From: Bacteroidota bacterium
Lineage (GTDB): Bacteria > Bacteroidota > Bacteroidia > UBA7662
DNA: 32,766 nucleotides
Reading direction: 5' to 3'
Assembly: GCA_005799025.1 (NCBI GenBank)
Contig: SYHX01000075.1
Location: 1 to 32,766, forward strand
Below are positions 7,937 through 15,903 of this stretch, piece by piece. The position numbers and the translations under genes were made by a program. Numbering within the stretch: position 1 is the stretch's first letter; every line of letters begins with the position of its first letter. The notes under the pieces were generated by a model. The model made no database searches. It was not told the DNA's origin and saw only the letters and a list, made by a program, of their open reading frames with translations.

Positions 7937-7968
7937 TTGCACTTATTAGTTGAACTCAGCTATCTTTA
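7937..7968 (+). promoter_or_regulatory. Candidate Bacteroidota promoter for the envelope operon
   Basis: TTG at 7937-7939 is followed after 21 bases by TATCTTTA at 7961-7968, one mismatch from the TAnnTTTG -7 element of Bacteroidota. Transcription would begin near 7975, about 15 bases before the ATG at 7990. This fits the position expected for the first gene of the run. Confidence 0.45.
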
Positions 7969-7989
7969 AGTTAAAATCTCTCATAAGTA

Positions 7990-8517
7990 ATGAAAAAATA
8001 TAGCATAATCTTTCTTTTTTTATTAGCGATCTCATGTAAAAATAAGGAAATACAGAAAAATACGACTTCCAAAAGGGACTCTGTTCCTGTTGTAGATTCC
8101 AGTGTAAACAGGTTTTATAAAATCAATGAAATTCGTGTTAAGATTACACGGAATGATACCTTTAAAGTATGGCCCTACGAGTTTTATGGGAATTATACTT
8201 TCCAAGGCCTAAAGAATTTATCGTCAATAAATCTAGAGTTTACTTTCGAGGATACAGATTCTCTAGTATATTTTTCCGATGAACGTAATGAATTTGGTCA
8301 ATTGCACAAAAAGGGAGATAACTTTATTTTACTTCGTTTACAAAACTCAGAGGGAGAATATCTCAATAGAGAGTTGATTCCTGGCAATCGATATAAAATT
8401 ATCTATGCCTATTTTAACGATAGCGAGTCACTTAGGTCCCTCAAATACACTACCAACAATAGTGGTTATTATATTGTCGATTTGGTTTCAGATACTTTGC
8501 AATTCTCGAGGGATTAA
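7990..8517 (+). CDS. Small predicted lipoprotein, unknown function
   Basis: The 175-residue protein starts MKKYSIIFLFLLAISCKNK, an SPII signal with a lipobox (AIS-C) and Cys16 as lipidation site. After a polar Lys/Ser/Asp linker, residues 40-175 look like a single beta-rich domain (YEFYGNYTFQ, INLEFTFED, KYTTNNSGYYIVDL). No catalytic motif or known family was recognised. It is the first gene of the AT-rich run and ends two bases before the NlpC/P60-CapA gene, so it is probably co-transcribed and may be an accessory of the wall enzymes at the periplasmic face of a membrane. Confidence 0.8.
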   Translation: MKKYSIIFLFLLAISCKNKEIQKNTTSKRDSVPVVDSSVNRFYKINEIRVKITRNDTFKVWPYEFYGNYTFQGLKNLSSINLEFTFEDTDSLVYFSDERNEFGQLHKKGDNFILLRLQNSEGEYLNRELIPGNRYKIIYAYFNDSESLRSLKYTTNNSGYYIVDLVSDTLQFSRD

Positions 8518-8519
8518 GT

Positions 8520-9485
8520 ATGCTTTTTCGAGTAGCAATTTTCTTATTTATTTTTGGATTATTTCTTTTGAAAGCCAATAAATTAATTGGGAAGTCTCAA
8601 GAACCTTATGACCCGAACATTGATTTATCATTGTGTGTTTTTGAGAGTGATAAAGATTTTTTAGGACATAAATACCGGTCTAAAGCTCCTGAGGGTACTG
8701 TCATGAATTGCATTGGGTTTGTCAGGTATATTGCCACGATAGGATCAGGGGTTAAACTGAGTTCAGATGCCCAACAAACTGTTAATCAAGTTTTTGGGAT
8801 TCCCTTTGGCGAAATTATGCACGGTGATTTGTTGTTTTTTGAGGGAAGAAAGCCAAGGACTAAGAGGGTAGGCCATGTAGCCATGGTAAGTGGTTTTGGG
8901 CCTGATAGAATTGAAATACAGCATAGCTGCTCTAGGAGAATCATTGTTGAGAAATATCCGAATGATTATTACCAAAAACGGTTTTTAAGTGCTGGACAAT
9001 TTCTTCCTATAAATATTGGGAAAGTAAAGCTTGGATTTTGTGCTTTTTCGCCAAATAATGGAACGGTTTCCATTAATAATCATAAAAATGTCAAAGTGAT
9101 TATTGAAAAACTTAATCAGCAATGTGATCTTGAAGTTGTTTCATTTCACGGAGGCGATGAAGGTGATTTATTTTGTTATCTTTCCAATGGCACAGAATTC
9201 TATATAGGAGAAAATCGCGCAAATTTGAAAAAAATTACTCACTGTGCTTTGAACGCTGGCGCTGATTTAATATTAGGCCATAGGCCGCATATACCTAGAA
9301 CTTTGGAAATTTATAAAAATAAACTTATTTGTTGTAGTCTTGGAAATTTTGTAACCTACTGCAGATTTAGTCTAAGCGGACCAAAAGGATTAGCGCCTAC
9401 ATTGAAGGTGGAATTAAACGAAAATGGGGATTTTTTTCAGAAAAAATTGTCTCATTTAGACAAGAAGGTGAAGGCCGGCCTATGA
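8520..9485 (+). CDS. NlpC/P60 peptidase domain joined to C-terminal half of a CapA-like domain
   Basis: The protein is 321 residues with an N-terminal hydrophobic anchor or signal (residues 2-18). Residues about 45-165 are NlpC/P60-like: FLGHKYRSKAPEG, MNCIGFV with candidate Cys64, HGDLLFF at 101-107, VGHVAMVSG with His119, and QHS with His135. This family cleaves peptidoglycan stem peptides, typically gamma-D-Glu-diamino-acid bonds. Residues about 170-310 match the C-terminal half of CapA (PGA_cap) proteins: VVSFHGGDEGD, NAGADLILGHRPHIPRTLEIYKNKLI, SLGNFVTY. The N-terminal CapA metal motif is absent, so the CapA part may bind rather than catalyse. DCSG is altered to NCIG at the Cys site, so activity is not assured. 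The frame ends in TGA overlapping the next ATG (9482), whose product looks like the missing CapA C-terminus. Confidence 0.82.
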   Translation: MLFRVAIFLFIFGLFLLKANKLIGKSQEPYDPNIDLSLCVFESDKDFLGHKYRSKAPEGTVMNCIGFVRYIATIGSGVKLSSDAQQTVNQVFGIPFGEIMHGDLLFFEGRKPRTKRVGHVAMVSGFGPDRIEIQHSCSRRIIVEKYPNDYYQKRFLSAGQFLPINIGKVKLGFCAFSPNNGTVSINNHKNVKVIIEKLNQQCDLEVVSFHGGDEGDLFCYLSNGTEFYIGENRANLKKITHCALNAGADLILGHRPHIPRTLEIYKNKLICCSLGNFVTYCRFSLSGPKGLAPTLKVELNENGDFFQKKLSHLDKKVKAGL

Positions 9486-9628
9486 TTGATTCTTTCCTAA
9501 AGGTCGCGCTACTTATCAAAGAAGCAAGTGAGAATGATTTCGCAAATGGGCAATTAAGAATTGATTTGAATGGAAATCTGAATCTTACAGGCTTCAGGAA
9601 GTCAAATGGTAAAGATTTAGTATGTTGA
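9482..9628 (+). CDS. 48-residue ORF, probable detached C-terminus of the CapA-like domain
   Basis: ATG at 9482 lies in the TGA of the preceding gene (ATGA), and the ORF ends at TGA 9626-9628, inside the start of the next gene. The product, DSFLKVALLIKEASENDFANGQL and then RIDLNGNLNLTG, has the pattern of CapA C-terminal ends (hydrophobic helix, DFxNxxL strand, DxNGxL). It is probably one polypeptide with the upstream frame in related proteins, separated here by an indel near 9475-9485. It could also be a genuine coupled small protein. Too short to place by itself. Confidence 0.5.
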   Translation: MIDSFLKVALLIKEASENDFANGQLRIDLNGNLNLTGFRKSNGKDLVC

Positions 9629-10947
9629 TTATAAGATTATTACCGCTTATGCTACTTGCGCTAGCCTGTGGCAACAAGCCGAACCAAGAGGGCGAGGTAA
9701 AAGTTGTAAAGACCAAAATCAAGGATTTATCCCAGGAACAGGTCGAAATAATTGCCAAGACCAATGGCTGCTATTTACCCTTGACAAGAAATAGTAAATT
9801 TTTTTCTAAGTATGTTACAAAACGACTTGTGTTTAATGACCTCATGAATATGACCTTAGACACTCTTCATCCTTTTCGAAACCGATATATTGTAGGAGAT
9901 ATGAATGTCCTTGATGATAGTGGTAATGTAAGAGGTCTAATCGAAGTGAATCCCCGTTTGCATCTTTTAAAAGATTTTTCAAATGTCGACACAGCTCTTT
10001 TAATGAAATTGCAAAATTCTCATCTTCTAAGGGATTTTGATGTTCAAGATTTTGTGGGTTCAAATCATAGGTTGAATGCAAAAGAAAAAAAAGATTTGGT
10101 TGATTTTCATTCAAGCGTTTGGAAATATTATACCCCGGGGCTAAATCGTAAATTTGCTTTTTCTGGCGGTTCGTTTTATGCCGCCGGGCAAAAGTTATGC
10201 CTTTGCGAGGCCTATGAGGATACACTTATTGAGGTTGCGAGATTCGGGACCTCAGGTAAGCGTATGGACCCTATAATTACCGTTGATTCATCAGGTACAG
10301 AAAGAATAAGGCATATTGAATATATTCCCATAGGAATCAAGCGGGATTATTACGGCTTTCATTACACAATTAGTTCAAAAAACTGGGAAACAGAAAGAAA
10401 TTATAAGGGATATGCGCAGCATCATGATTCTGTTTTGGGGGGCGGTAATGATCGAGTTACAATTTTCAGGAATAAGGTCGAATTACCCAACTTTTTGCTG
10501 ATGCAGCCTATGCCATGTAATAAGAAGGCTATGCCCCAAAATGGAATTCACGAAGTAGCATTAAGAGAACTCTCAAGGGGCATGTTAGGTTCCGCTAACA
10601 GCATTGGTTGTATTCGAGTCACTGACTTTGCCTCAAAATTTTTGCGATGGTGGACTCCACAAGACGCTAATTTTTTCATTTTGTATACAGATAGTCAATA
10701 TATAAAAGTCTTTTCAAAAAACAATTCTTTGGTCATTTTTCCTTTCAAGAATAAACCGGAAGGAGATGCATTCCGTAAATGGCTTATTCTAACCTATCCA
10801 ATTCAAGCTAAACAAATGGAAATTTCTGAGAGTGGCGCTTTTGATAATGGTTTTATATTAGATGCTCATAATATATATGGTATGGAATACGAGCGGTATA
10901 AACTTAATTTGGCCAAGAAAGTATCAAAGAGTAATAGAGGTATATGA
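9622..10947 (+). CDS. YkuD-like L,D-transpeptidase lipoprotein
   Basis: The 441-residue protein begins with an SPII signal (LMLLALACGN, lipid Cys16). The central and C-terminal part contains the L,D-transpeptidase signature NGIHE (His310) followed by SRGMLGSANSIGCIRV, with Cys330 in SxGCxR and Arg332; family members use this Cys to form or exchange 3-3 peptidoglycan cross-links or to attach proteins to the wall. The HxGC spacing (20 residues) is compatible, but the canonical SHGC reads SIGC, so it is a divergent member. Residues 35-290 are an unrecognised N-terminal region, possibly substrate recognition. It starts within the preceding short ORF and its stop overlaps the next start (ATGATGA), in line with a coupled operon. 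Confidence 0.8.
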   Translation: MLIIRLLPLMLLALACGNKPNQEGEVKVVKTKIKDLSQEQVEIIAKTNGCYLPLTRNSKFFSKYVTKRLVFNDLMNMTLDTLHPFRNRYIVGDMNVLDDSGNVRGLIEVNPRLHLLKDFSNVDTALLMKLQNSHLLRDFDVQDFVGSNHRLNAKEKKDLVDFHSSVWKYYTPGLNRKFAFSGGSFYAAGQKLCLCEAYEDTLIEVARFGTSGKRMDPIITVDSSGTERIRHIEYIPIGIKRDYYGFHYTISSKNWETERNYKGYAQHHDSVLGGGNDRVTIFRNKVELPNFLLMQPMPCNKKAMPQNGIHEVALRELSRGMLGSANSIGCIRVTDFASKFLRWWTPQDANFFILYTDSQYIKVFSKNNSLVIFPFKNKPEGDAFRKWLILTYPIQAKQMEISESGAFDNGFILDAHNIYGMEYERYKLNLAKKVSKSNRGI

Positions 10948-11834
10948 TGAGACCATTATTTTTTATAATTTTTCTGATTAGTACAGGTCTTGCATCAATT
11001 TTGGCCTATGGTCAGAATTTGGTAGATAGTTCTAAAAAAGAAACTCTCGTTCCTTTTTATGCATTCAAAAATGATTTGTTAAATAAACTTGATTACGAGG
11101 AATTACGTGTTCACATTGATCGATTTAATGGAGTATTGTTTAAAGATCAGGATTTATTGGCTTTAGGTGATTATTTAACAACAAGATCGGAATTTATTAA
11201 TTTATTGGGAACATCGGATAATAAAGGACTATTCCCAATTCCTAAGTCTATGATTTCATCCAATATTAATTTGGATTTACTTTTAGGAACAGAAAGATTC
11301 TTTTTTAATTCTCTGCGGTCGTTTAATTGGGGTTATGGTCCCCGTTGGGGCAGAATGCATCGTGGACTAGATTTGGGGCTTGTTACGGGGGATACAATTC
11401 GTTCTTCATTTAGTGGGATTGTACGTTATGCAGAATTTAACAACGGGGGGTATGGCAACTGCATTATTGTTTCCCATTTGAATGGCCTTGAATCTTTGTA
11501 TGGTCATTTGAGTAAAATCAATTGTATGGCCGGAAGTTTTGTCTTTGCGGGACAAGTAGTTGGTTTGGGTGGTTCCACAGGTAGAAGTACTGGCCCACAT
11601 TTACATTTTGAATTTAGATTCAAAGGGCAATCGCTTGACCCTCTTATTTTGGTAGATTCCTCGTCCTGGAAATTGAAGAGCAATAGTTTCGTTTTGTTAC
11701 CTTCCTATTTGAAAGACCCTGATAGACGTATAATTCAAAAATCGAGTCAAGTTTATAAAGTATCTAAAGGAAAGAAAAAAAAACGAAATAGACCAAAAAA
11801 GGCTTCAAAAACATCTCCCAAAAAACAAAAATAA
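10944..11834 (+). CDS. M23 (LytM-type) metallopeptidase, secreted
   Basis: The 296-residue protein has an N-terminal signal (FFIIFLISTGLASILAYGQ). A helical region precedes the LytM domain at about 130-235: HRGLDLG with zinc ligands His139 and Asp143, LYGHLSK (His188), and GPHLHFEF with His219 and His221. The full HxxxD...HxH set is present, so the enzyme should be active; the family cleaves peptidoglycan cross-bridges or stem peptides. The C-terminus is a very basic tail (KGKKKKRNRPKK...), which may bind polyanions such as LPS or nucleic acid. It sits between an L,D-transpeptidase-like lipoprotein and another lipoprotein, 17 bases upstream of the latter. Confidence 0.9.
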   Translation: MMRPLFFIIFLISTGLASILAYGQNLVDSSKKETLVPFYAFKNDLLNKLDYEELRVHIDRFNGVLFKDQDLLALGDYLTTRSEFINLLGTSDNKGLFPIPKSMISSNINLDLLLGTERFFFNSLRSFNWGYGPRWGRMHRGLDLGLVTGDTIRSSFSGIVRYAEFNNGGYGNCIIVSHLNGLESLYGHLSKINCMAGSFVFAGQVVGLGGSTGRSTGPHLHFEFRFKGQSLDPLILVDSSSWKLKSNSFVLLPSYLKDPDRRIIQKSSQVYKVSKGKKKKRNRPKKASKTSPKKQK

Positions 11835-11851
11835 AAAAATAATTTAAACGT

Positions 11852-13039
11852 ATGGAAAATTTACCTTTTTATTTGAAATCTAGATTGTTTTATATACTTT
11901 ATTCTTTTATTCTTTTTTTATTCCTTTCTTGCGGCAACGATAAGAAGGTCAAGGATAAAGAAATAATTAACGAGGAGGATTCAACACGGAATTTGAGCAA
12001 TTGGGACAGTTCGGTTATGTTTTTTTCAGGTCTGGGCAATACCAAAGAATTTACTTTGGACTTTCCCTATGACACCTTATTTTACAGGCTGAATTCTGAT
12101 AGCATGAACTCAAATTTTCGTGATATCCGTTTGAATCGATTGGACAAAATGACAAAATGGTTCGATGAAATTTTAAAAAGCATTAAGGTTCAGTCTGATT
12201 TGCCCGTTTTTTATCCTTTTTCTGGAGGTGATTTTATCCATATGAATGCGCTTTATCCGAATGCGTCTTCTTATTTAATGCTGGCATTGGAGCCTGTTGG
12301 GACTTTTCCGAACTTCACTGAATTAGCTCCTAAAGATCAAAATACAGCTTTGTTGGAGGGAGCTAATTTACTTAGGGATATTTTCAAAAGAAGTTATTTC
12401 ATCACTTGGAATATGGAGAAAGATATCAAAAGCAATACCTATTTAAAGGGAATTTTGCCCACGGTATTATGGGGTATGGCGGTAACAAATCATTCTATTT
12501 TAAATGTACAAAGTATTACTTTGGACAGCGCCGGTCAGTACATATACAAACACATTAACCCCGGGGATTCATCAGGGATTGGTGTAAAAATTGAATTTAT
12601 CAAAAAAGGAAGCAATCAAGTTAAACAACTGATTTATTTTTCTGCCGATGTTTCGAACGCTGGACTCAAAAATAATAAAGCTCTTTCAGCCCTCTTGAAC
12701 TCACTACCGCCACACAACTCTTTTGTCAAAGCGGCGTCATACTTAATGCATTTTCCTGATTTTTCCAAAATTCGAGGTCATATATTGCGATTAAGTCAAG
12801 GGTATCTTCAAGATGATACAGGCATTCCATTTTCATCTTTTGATACAGCCAAGTTTTCCATCTATTTGTATGGTGACTACGAAGAACCTGTGGCTGATTT
12901 TCCAAGTGAAATGTATCAGTTGGACTTAAAGGAAGCTTATGTTGATTCCTTATTTTACAAAGGGTCACTACCTTTTTCTCTCGGTTATCATTGGAGTTCT
13001 AAAAAGCAAAATCAAATGTTTGTGCATAAATTAAACTGA
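11852..13039 (+). CDS. Large predicted lipoprotein, unrecognised family
   Basis: The 395-residue product has a hydrophobic signal with SPII lipobox (FLFLSCGNDKK, Cys27). The mature part has a well-ordered mixed alpha/beta pattern. A distinct stretch at about 135-165, FYPFSGGDFIHMNALYPNAS followed by LALEPVG, looks like a conserved active or binding region; I recall similar text in Bacteroidota proteins of unknown function but cannot name the family. No known peptidase triad is evident. The gene lies between the M23 peptidase and the amino-acid permease, so a role in handling released wall material is a guess only. Confidence 0.8.
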   Translation: MENLPFYLKSRLFYILYSFILFLFLSCGNDKKVKDKEIINEEDSTRNLSNWDSSVMFFSGLGNTKEFTLDFPYDTLFYRLNSDSMNSNFRDIRLNRLDKMTKWFDEILKSIKVQSDLPVFYPFSGGDFIHMNALYPNASSYLMLALEPVGTFPNFTELAPKDQNTALLEGANLLRDIFKRSYFITWNMEKDIKSNTYLKGILPTVLWGMAVTNHSILNVQSITLDSAGQYIYKHINPGDSSGIGVKIEFIKKGSNQVKQLIYFSADVSNAGLKNNKALSALLNSLPPHNSFVKAASYLMHFPDFSKIRGHILRLSQGYLQDDTGIPFSSFDTAKFSIYLYGDYEEPVADFPSEMYQLDLKEAYVDSLFYKGSLPFSLGYHWSSKKQNQMFVHKLN

Positions 13040-13045
13040 AGCTCT

Positions 13046-14350
13046 TTGTCAAAGCGTTACAACCTAAAGGTGGCAATCAACGTAGTTGTTGCCAACATGA
13101 TCGGAACCGGGATTTTTACCACTCTCGGTTTTCAAGTTGCTCCAAATGCAATTCCAGATATTTTTACTATTTTATTTATTTGGTCTTTGGGTGGAATTTT
13201 GGCTCTTTGTGGTGCTACCTGTTATATTGAAATTGCAACGGCATTCAAAGAGAATGGTGGCGAATATACTTTTCTGCGAAAATTATATCATCCGATATTA
13301 GGTATTGCAAGCGGTGTAGTTTCTTTGATAAGTGGGTTTTCTGCCGCAATTGCTGGTTTAGCCTTAGCCGCTGGTGAGTATTTAAAACCGATTTTTGGAT
13401 CAGATAACGCCGTCTATGTCTCAGTTGCATTATTAACTTTTGTCTTTTTATTTCAGACTTTGGGAGTTCTCTTGGGCGGATATATTCAGGTTTTTTTCAC
13501 TGGTATTAAGGTATTAACTGTAGTGGTAATTATAGCCTTACCAATATTTTTTCAAACTGAGAGCGGATATAATCCAGATTTTACATTACTTCCTACACCC
13601 CAAACATTGAATTTTTTGTTTAGCTATCAATCTGCTAATGCTTTAATATGGGTAATGTTTGCGTATTCTGGCTGGAATGCCGCAATCTATATCACAGAAA
13701 ATTTAACAGATCCAATTAAAAATTTACCTAAGGCTTTGATTTATGGTACTGTATTTGTGATGGTAATATATTTAATGGTCAATATTTCAATTATGTATTC
13801 TGTTCCATTTTCAAAAATATCAGGTGTTGTAGATGTCGCTAATGTCGTAGCTCATCAATATGCAGGGGATTGGGGTTCTTTGATCTACAGTATTTTGGTT
13901 TCGATTTCTTTGCTTGCAGGAATGAATGCAATGTTTATAAGTGGTTCTCGCGTTTTCCAGAAAATGGCAGTTGATTTTCGTCTTCCAAAGATATTTTCCG
14001 GAGAAACATTCAACGGTTCTCTTGTTAGCGCGTCATTTTTTGTTTATGCAATAGCACTTTTTTTTGTGGTTTTTGCCAACTTTCAAACAACTATTGAATT
14101 TGTTGGAATTACCTTAACGCTCTATTCTTCGTTAGTTGTTTTTGGCGTGTTTTTAATTCGACGGAAAAATGGTGAGTATTCACACCGTATAAAAGCCATA
14201 GGATACCCACTTTCCCCTATATTGTTCCTCGTAGGCGCTTTCTGGATGTTCTCCTTTTGCGTTACCGAAAATCCTATGTCTTTGATTTATTCATTGCTTC
14301 CACTATTTCCAGCATCATTGATTTATTATTTCACTGAATATAGATCTTAA
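13046..14350 (+). CDS. APC-family amino acid permease
   Basis: The 434-residue protein has about 12 hydrophobic segments. The start is TTG at 13046, six bases after the previous stop; the frame has TGA at 13037, so there is no earlier start. The N-terminus shows VVVANMIGTGIFTTLGF, the helix-1 substrate motif of APC transporters, followed by ENGGEYTFLRKLYHPILG in the usual position. AYSGWNAAIYITE (about 210-222) fits helix 6. These proteins import amino acids by proton or exchange coupling. Its place directly behind wall-degrading enzymes suggests uptake of amino acids released from peptidoglycan or host peptide, which is an inference. Confidence 0.88.
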   Translation: MSKRYNLKVAINVVVANMIGTGIFTTLGFQVAPNAIPDIFTILFIWSLGGILALCGATCYIEIATAFKENGGEYTFLRKLYHPILGIASGVVSLISGFSAAIAGLALAAGEYLKPIFGSDNAVYVSVALLTFVFLFQTLGVLLGGYIQVFFTGIKVLTVVVIIALPIFFQTESGYNPDFTLLPTPQTLNFLFSYQSANALIWVMFAYSGWNAAIYITENLTDPIKNLPKALIYGTVFVMVIYLMVNISIMYSVPFSKISGVVDVANVVAHQYAGDWGSLIYSILVSISLLAGMNAMFISGSRVFQKMAVDFRLPKIFSGETFNGSLVSASFFVYAIALFFVVFANFQTTIEFVGITLTLYSSLVVFGVFLIRRKNGEYSHRIKAIGYPLSPILFLVGAFWMFSFCVTENPMSLIYSLLPLFPASLIYYFTEYRS

Positions 14351-14402
14351 CGCCTATCCTACTCAAGAACTTTAATATGTTTTTTTGCATATTTTCTTTA
14401 AT

Positions 14403-15026
14403 ATGAAACGGTTTCCTTTAATACCATTTCTTTTTATTTCCACTGTTGCTGTTCAAGCACAACAATCTACGGTATATCTCTTTTCGATTGAGACCAGTAC
14501 TTATGATGAAAGTACAGGGCAAGAAATTCCGGAAGAGGTGAGGGCGTTCCCTATTTTGATGGTTAATTCCGGTCGGTATATAGGTTTTACAGTTGAGAAT
14601 AATGATTTTTCATTAGTTACCATTTCACAAATTTTAGATTCAGGTAATTTTGTTTTTGGTGTTTCAAAAGATAGTATCCCAAGTAGGTACTTAATTTCAA
14701 AAAAGAGGCAAAGCGATTATTCCGGTATCTACGGCGTTCTTTCTAGCCGCCCAAAAGAGAAATTATTAACGAATGATTCTTTAGCTTCAGTGCGAAAACT
14801 TAAAGGCACTAAGTCATCACCGCTTTTAATTAAACGAAAGCGTGATTTGTACTTAGGAGGCGGATATTACACGGATATTTTATTAGGAAAAGTTGACCTT
14901 GATGGGGATAATTACGGGGAATTAGTTTATTTAAGTCAGGAATCCGAAGGTGTTTTTTATCAGATTTTATCCTTTAAAAATAACAAGTGGAATAAGGTAT
15001 TTGAGGGCGGCTATCGAGGGCTTTAA
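14403..15026 (+). CDS. Secreted protein of unknown function with FG-GAP-like end
   Basis: I chose the ATG at 14403 over the TTG at 14385 because it places a clean signal peptide first (MKRFPLIPFLFISTVAVQAQQ). The mature part, about 187 residues, is predicted mostly strands (VYLFSIETSTY, RAFPILMVNSGRYIGFTVE). Near the end, LGKVDLDGDNYGELVYLSQE resembles the Ca-binding DxDGDxxxE repeat of FG-GAP proteins. No other motif is recognised. It follows the permease after 52 bases on the same strand and precedes a beta-barrel protein. Confidence 0.7.
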   Translation: MKRFPLIPFLFISTVAVQAQQSTVYLFSIETSTYDESTGQEIPEEVRAFPILMVNSGRYIGFTVENNDFSLVTISQILDSGNFVFGVSKDSIPSRYLISKKRQSDYSGIYGVLSSRPKEKLLTNDSLASVRKLKGTKSSPLLIKRKRDLYLGGGYYTDILLGKVDLDGDNYGELVYLSQESEGVFYQILSFKNNKWNKVFEGGYRGL

Positions 15027-15069
15027 TAGTATGTTTGAAATAACCTCTCAACTTTTTTACCTCAACATC

Positions 15070-15882
15070 ATGAGTATTTTACGCCTAGTTTCAATTTTTA
15101 ATTTTTGTGTTAGTTTGTTTCCGATGAGGACCTTTTCTCAGAGTACTTTTTTTAGCCTTAATGGAGGACTTGCCTCCGGCTTGAGTACCCAGACGTTCGG
15201 TAATTTTTATAATTATACAGAAAACACAGACTTTTTCACCAATGAACAAGTTTATGTTTCTTTAGGTAATGGTTTCAACTTAGGAGCCGCGATAGGATAT
15301 ATGTTCAATAATAATTTGGGTTTGGAATTGGGCTTGAATTATTTAAATGGCGCAGAGGCCATCGCCAAAGACATTTATTTAGATGGAACAACCGATTATT
15401 CAATTTCTTCGAACATCCTTTGCACGAATCCGTCATTAATATTGGCAGCAGGTATGCAAAAGTTAAATCCTTACGCCAAAATAGGACTTGTTATTGGGTC
15501 AGGTAACATCGAATACCGTATTAAAGAGAATGTAGATGGGGATATAGCAGAACAGACTTTGTCTATGAATGGCGGACTTGCTTTTGGTCTTAATGCTTCT
15601 TTTGGACTTATGTTTAAGAGATCGGAGGCCGTTTCTTTTTTTACAGAGTTTTCAATGATAAACATGTCTTATGCGCCTGAAAAAGGTGAAATTACGGAGG
15701 CAACCTTTAACGGACGTGATATATTGCCAAGTTTAACGACTAACGACAAGAAGTTTGAATATTTGGATAAAATTATTTATACCGGGGGTCCACCAAGAGA
15801 TTCAGAACCAACCCAATCTCTAAAAGTCAAATATCCTTTTGGAAGTTGGGGTTTAAATGCAGGAATTCGTTTGAGTTTTTAG
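15070..15882 (+). CDS. Outer-membrane beta-barrel protein
   Basis: The ATG at 15070 gives a short signal peptide (MSILRLVSIFNFCVSLF...FSQ); an upstream ATG at 15031 is possible. The 270-residue mature protein has strongly alternating strands with aromatic girdle residues and glycines: GFNLGAAIGYMFNNNLGLELGLNYL, LNPYAKIGLVIGSG, LAFGLNASFGLMF, and a last strand GSWGLNAGIRLSF ending in Phe, a typical BAM-recognised C-terminus. This is a small porin-like or opacity-type barrel. It has no recognisable binding motif; a long extracellular loop lies near EITEATFNGRDILP. It may be co-transcribed with the preceding secreted protein. Confidence 0.82.
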   Translation: MSILRLVSIFNFCVSLFPMRTFSQSTFFSLNGGLASGLSTQTFGNFYNYTENTDFFTNEQVYVSLGNGFNLGAAIGYMFNNNLGLELGLNYLNGAEAIAKDIYLDGTTDYSISSNILCTNPSLILAAGMQKLNPYAKIGLVIGSGNIEYRIKENVDGDIAEQTLSMNGGLAFGLNASFGLMFKRSEAVSFFTEFSMINMSYAPEKGEITEATFNGRDILPSLTTNDKKFEYLDKIIYTGGPPRDSEPTQSLKVKYPFGSWGLNAGIRLSF

Positions 15883-15903
15883 TAAATTTCAAAAACGCTA
15901 GAA

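Larger units (their letters stand above)
7790..7989. other. Non-coding stretch between IS relic and envelope operon
   Basis: No convincing coding frame is seen here. Together with the transposase relic it makes a stretch of about 400 bases without a working gene. It contains a strong hairpin (7886-7926) and a candidate Bacteroidota promoter (7937-7968) just before the lipoprotein gene. Confidence 0.5.
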
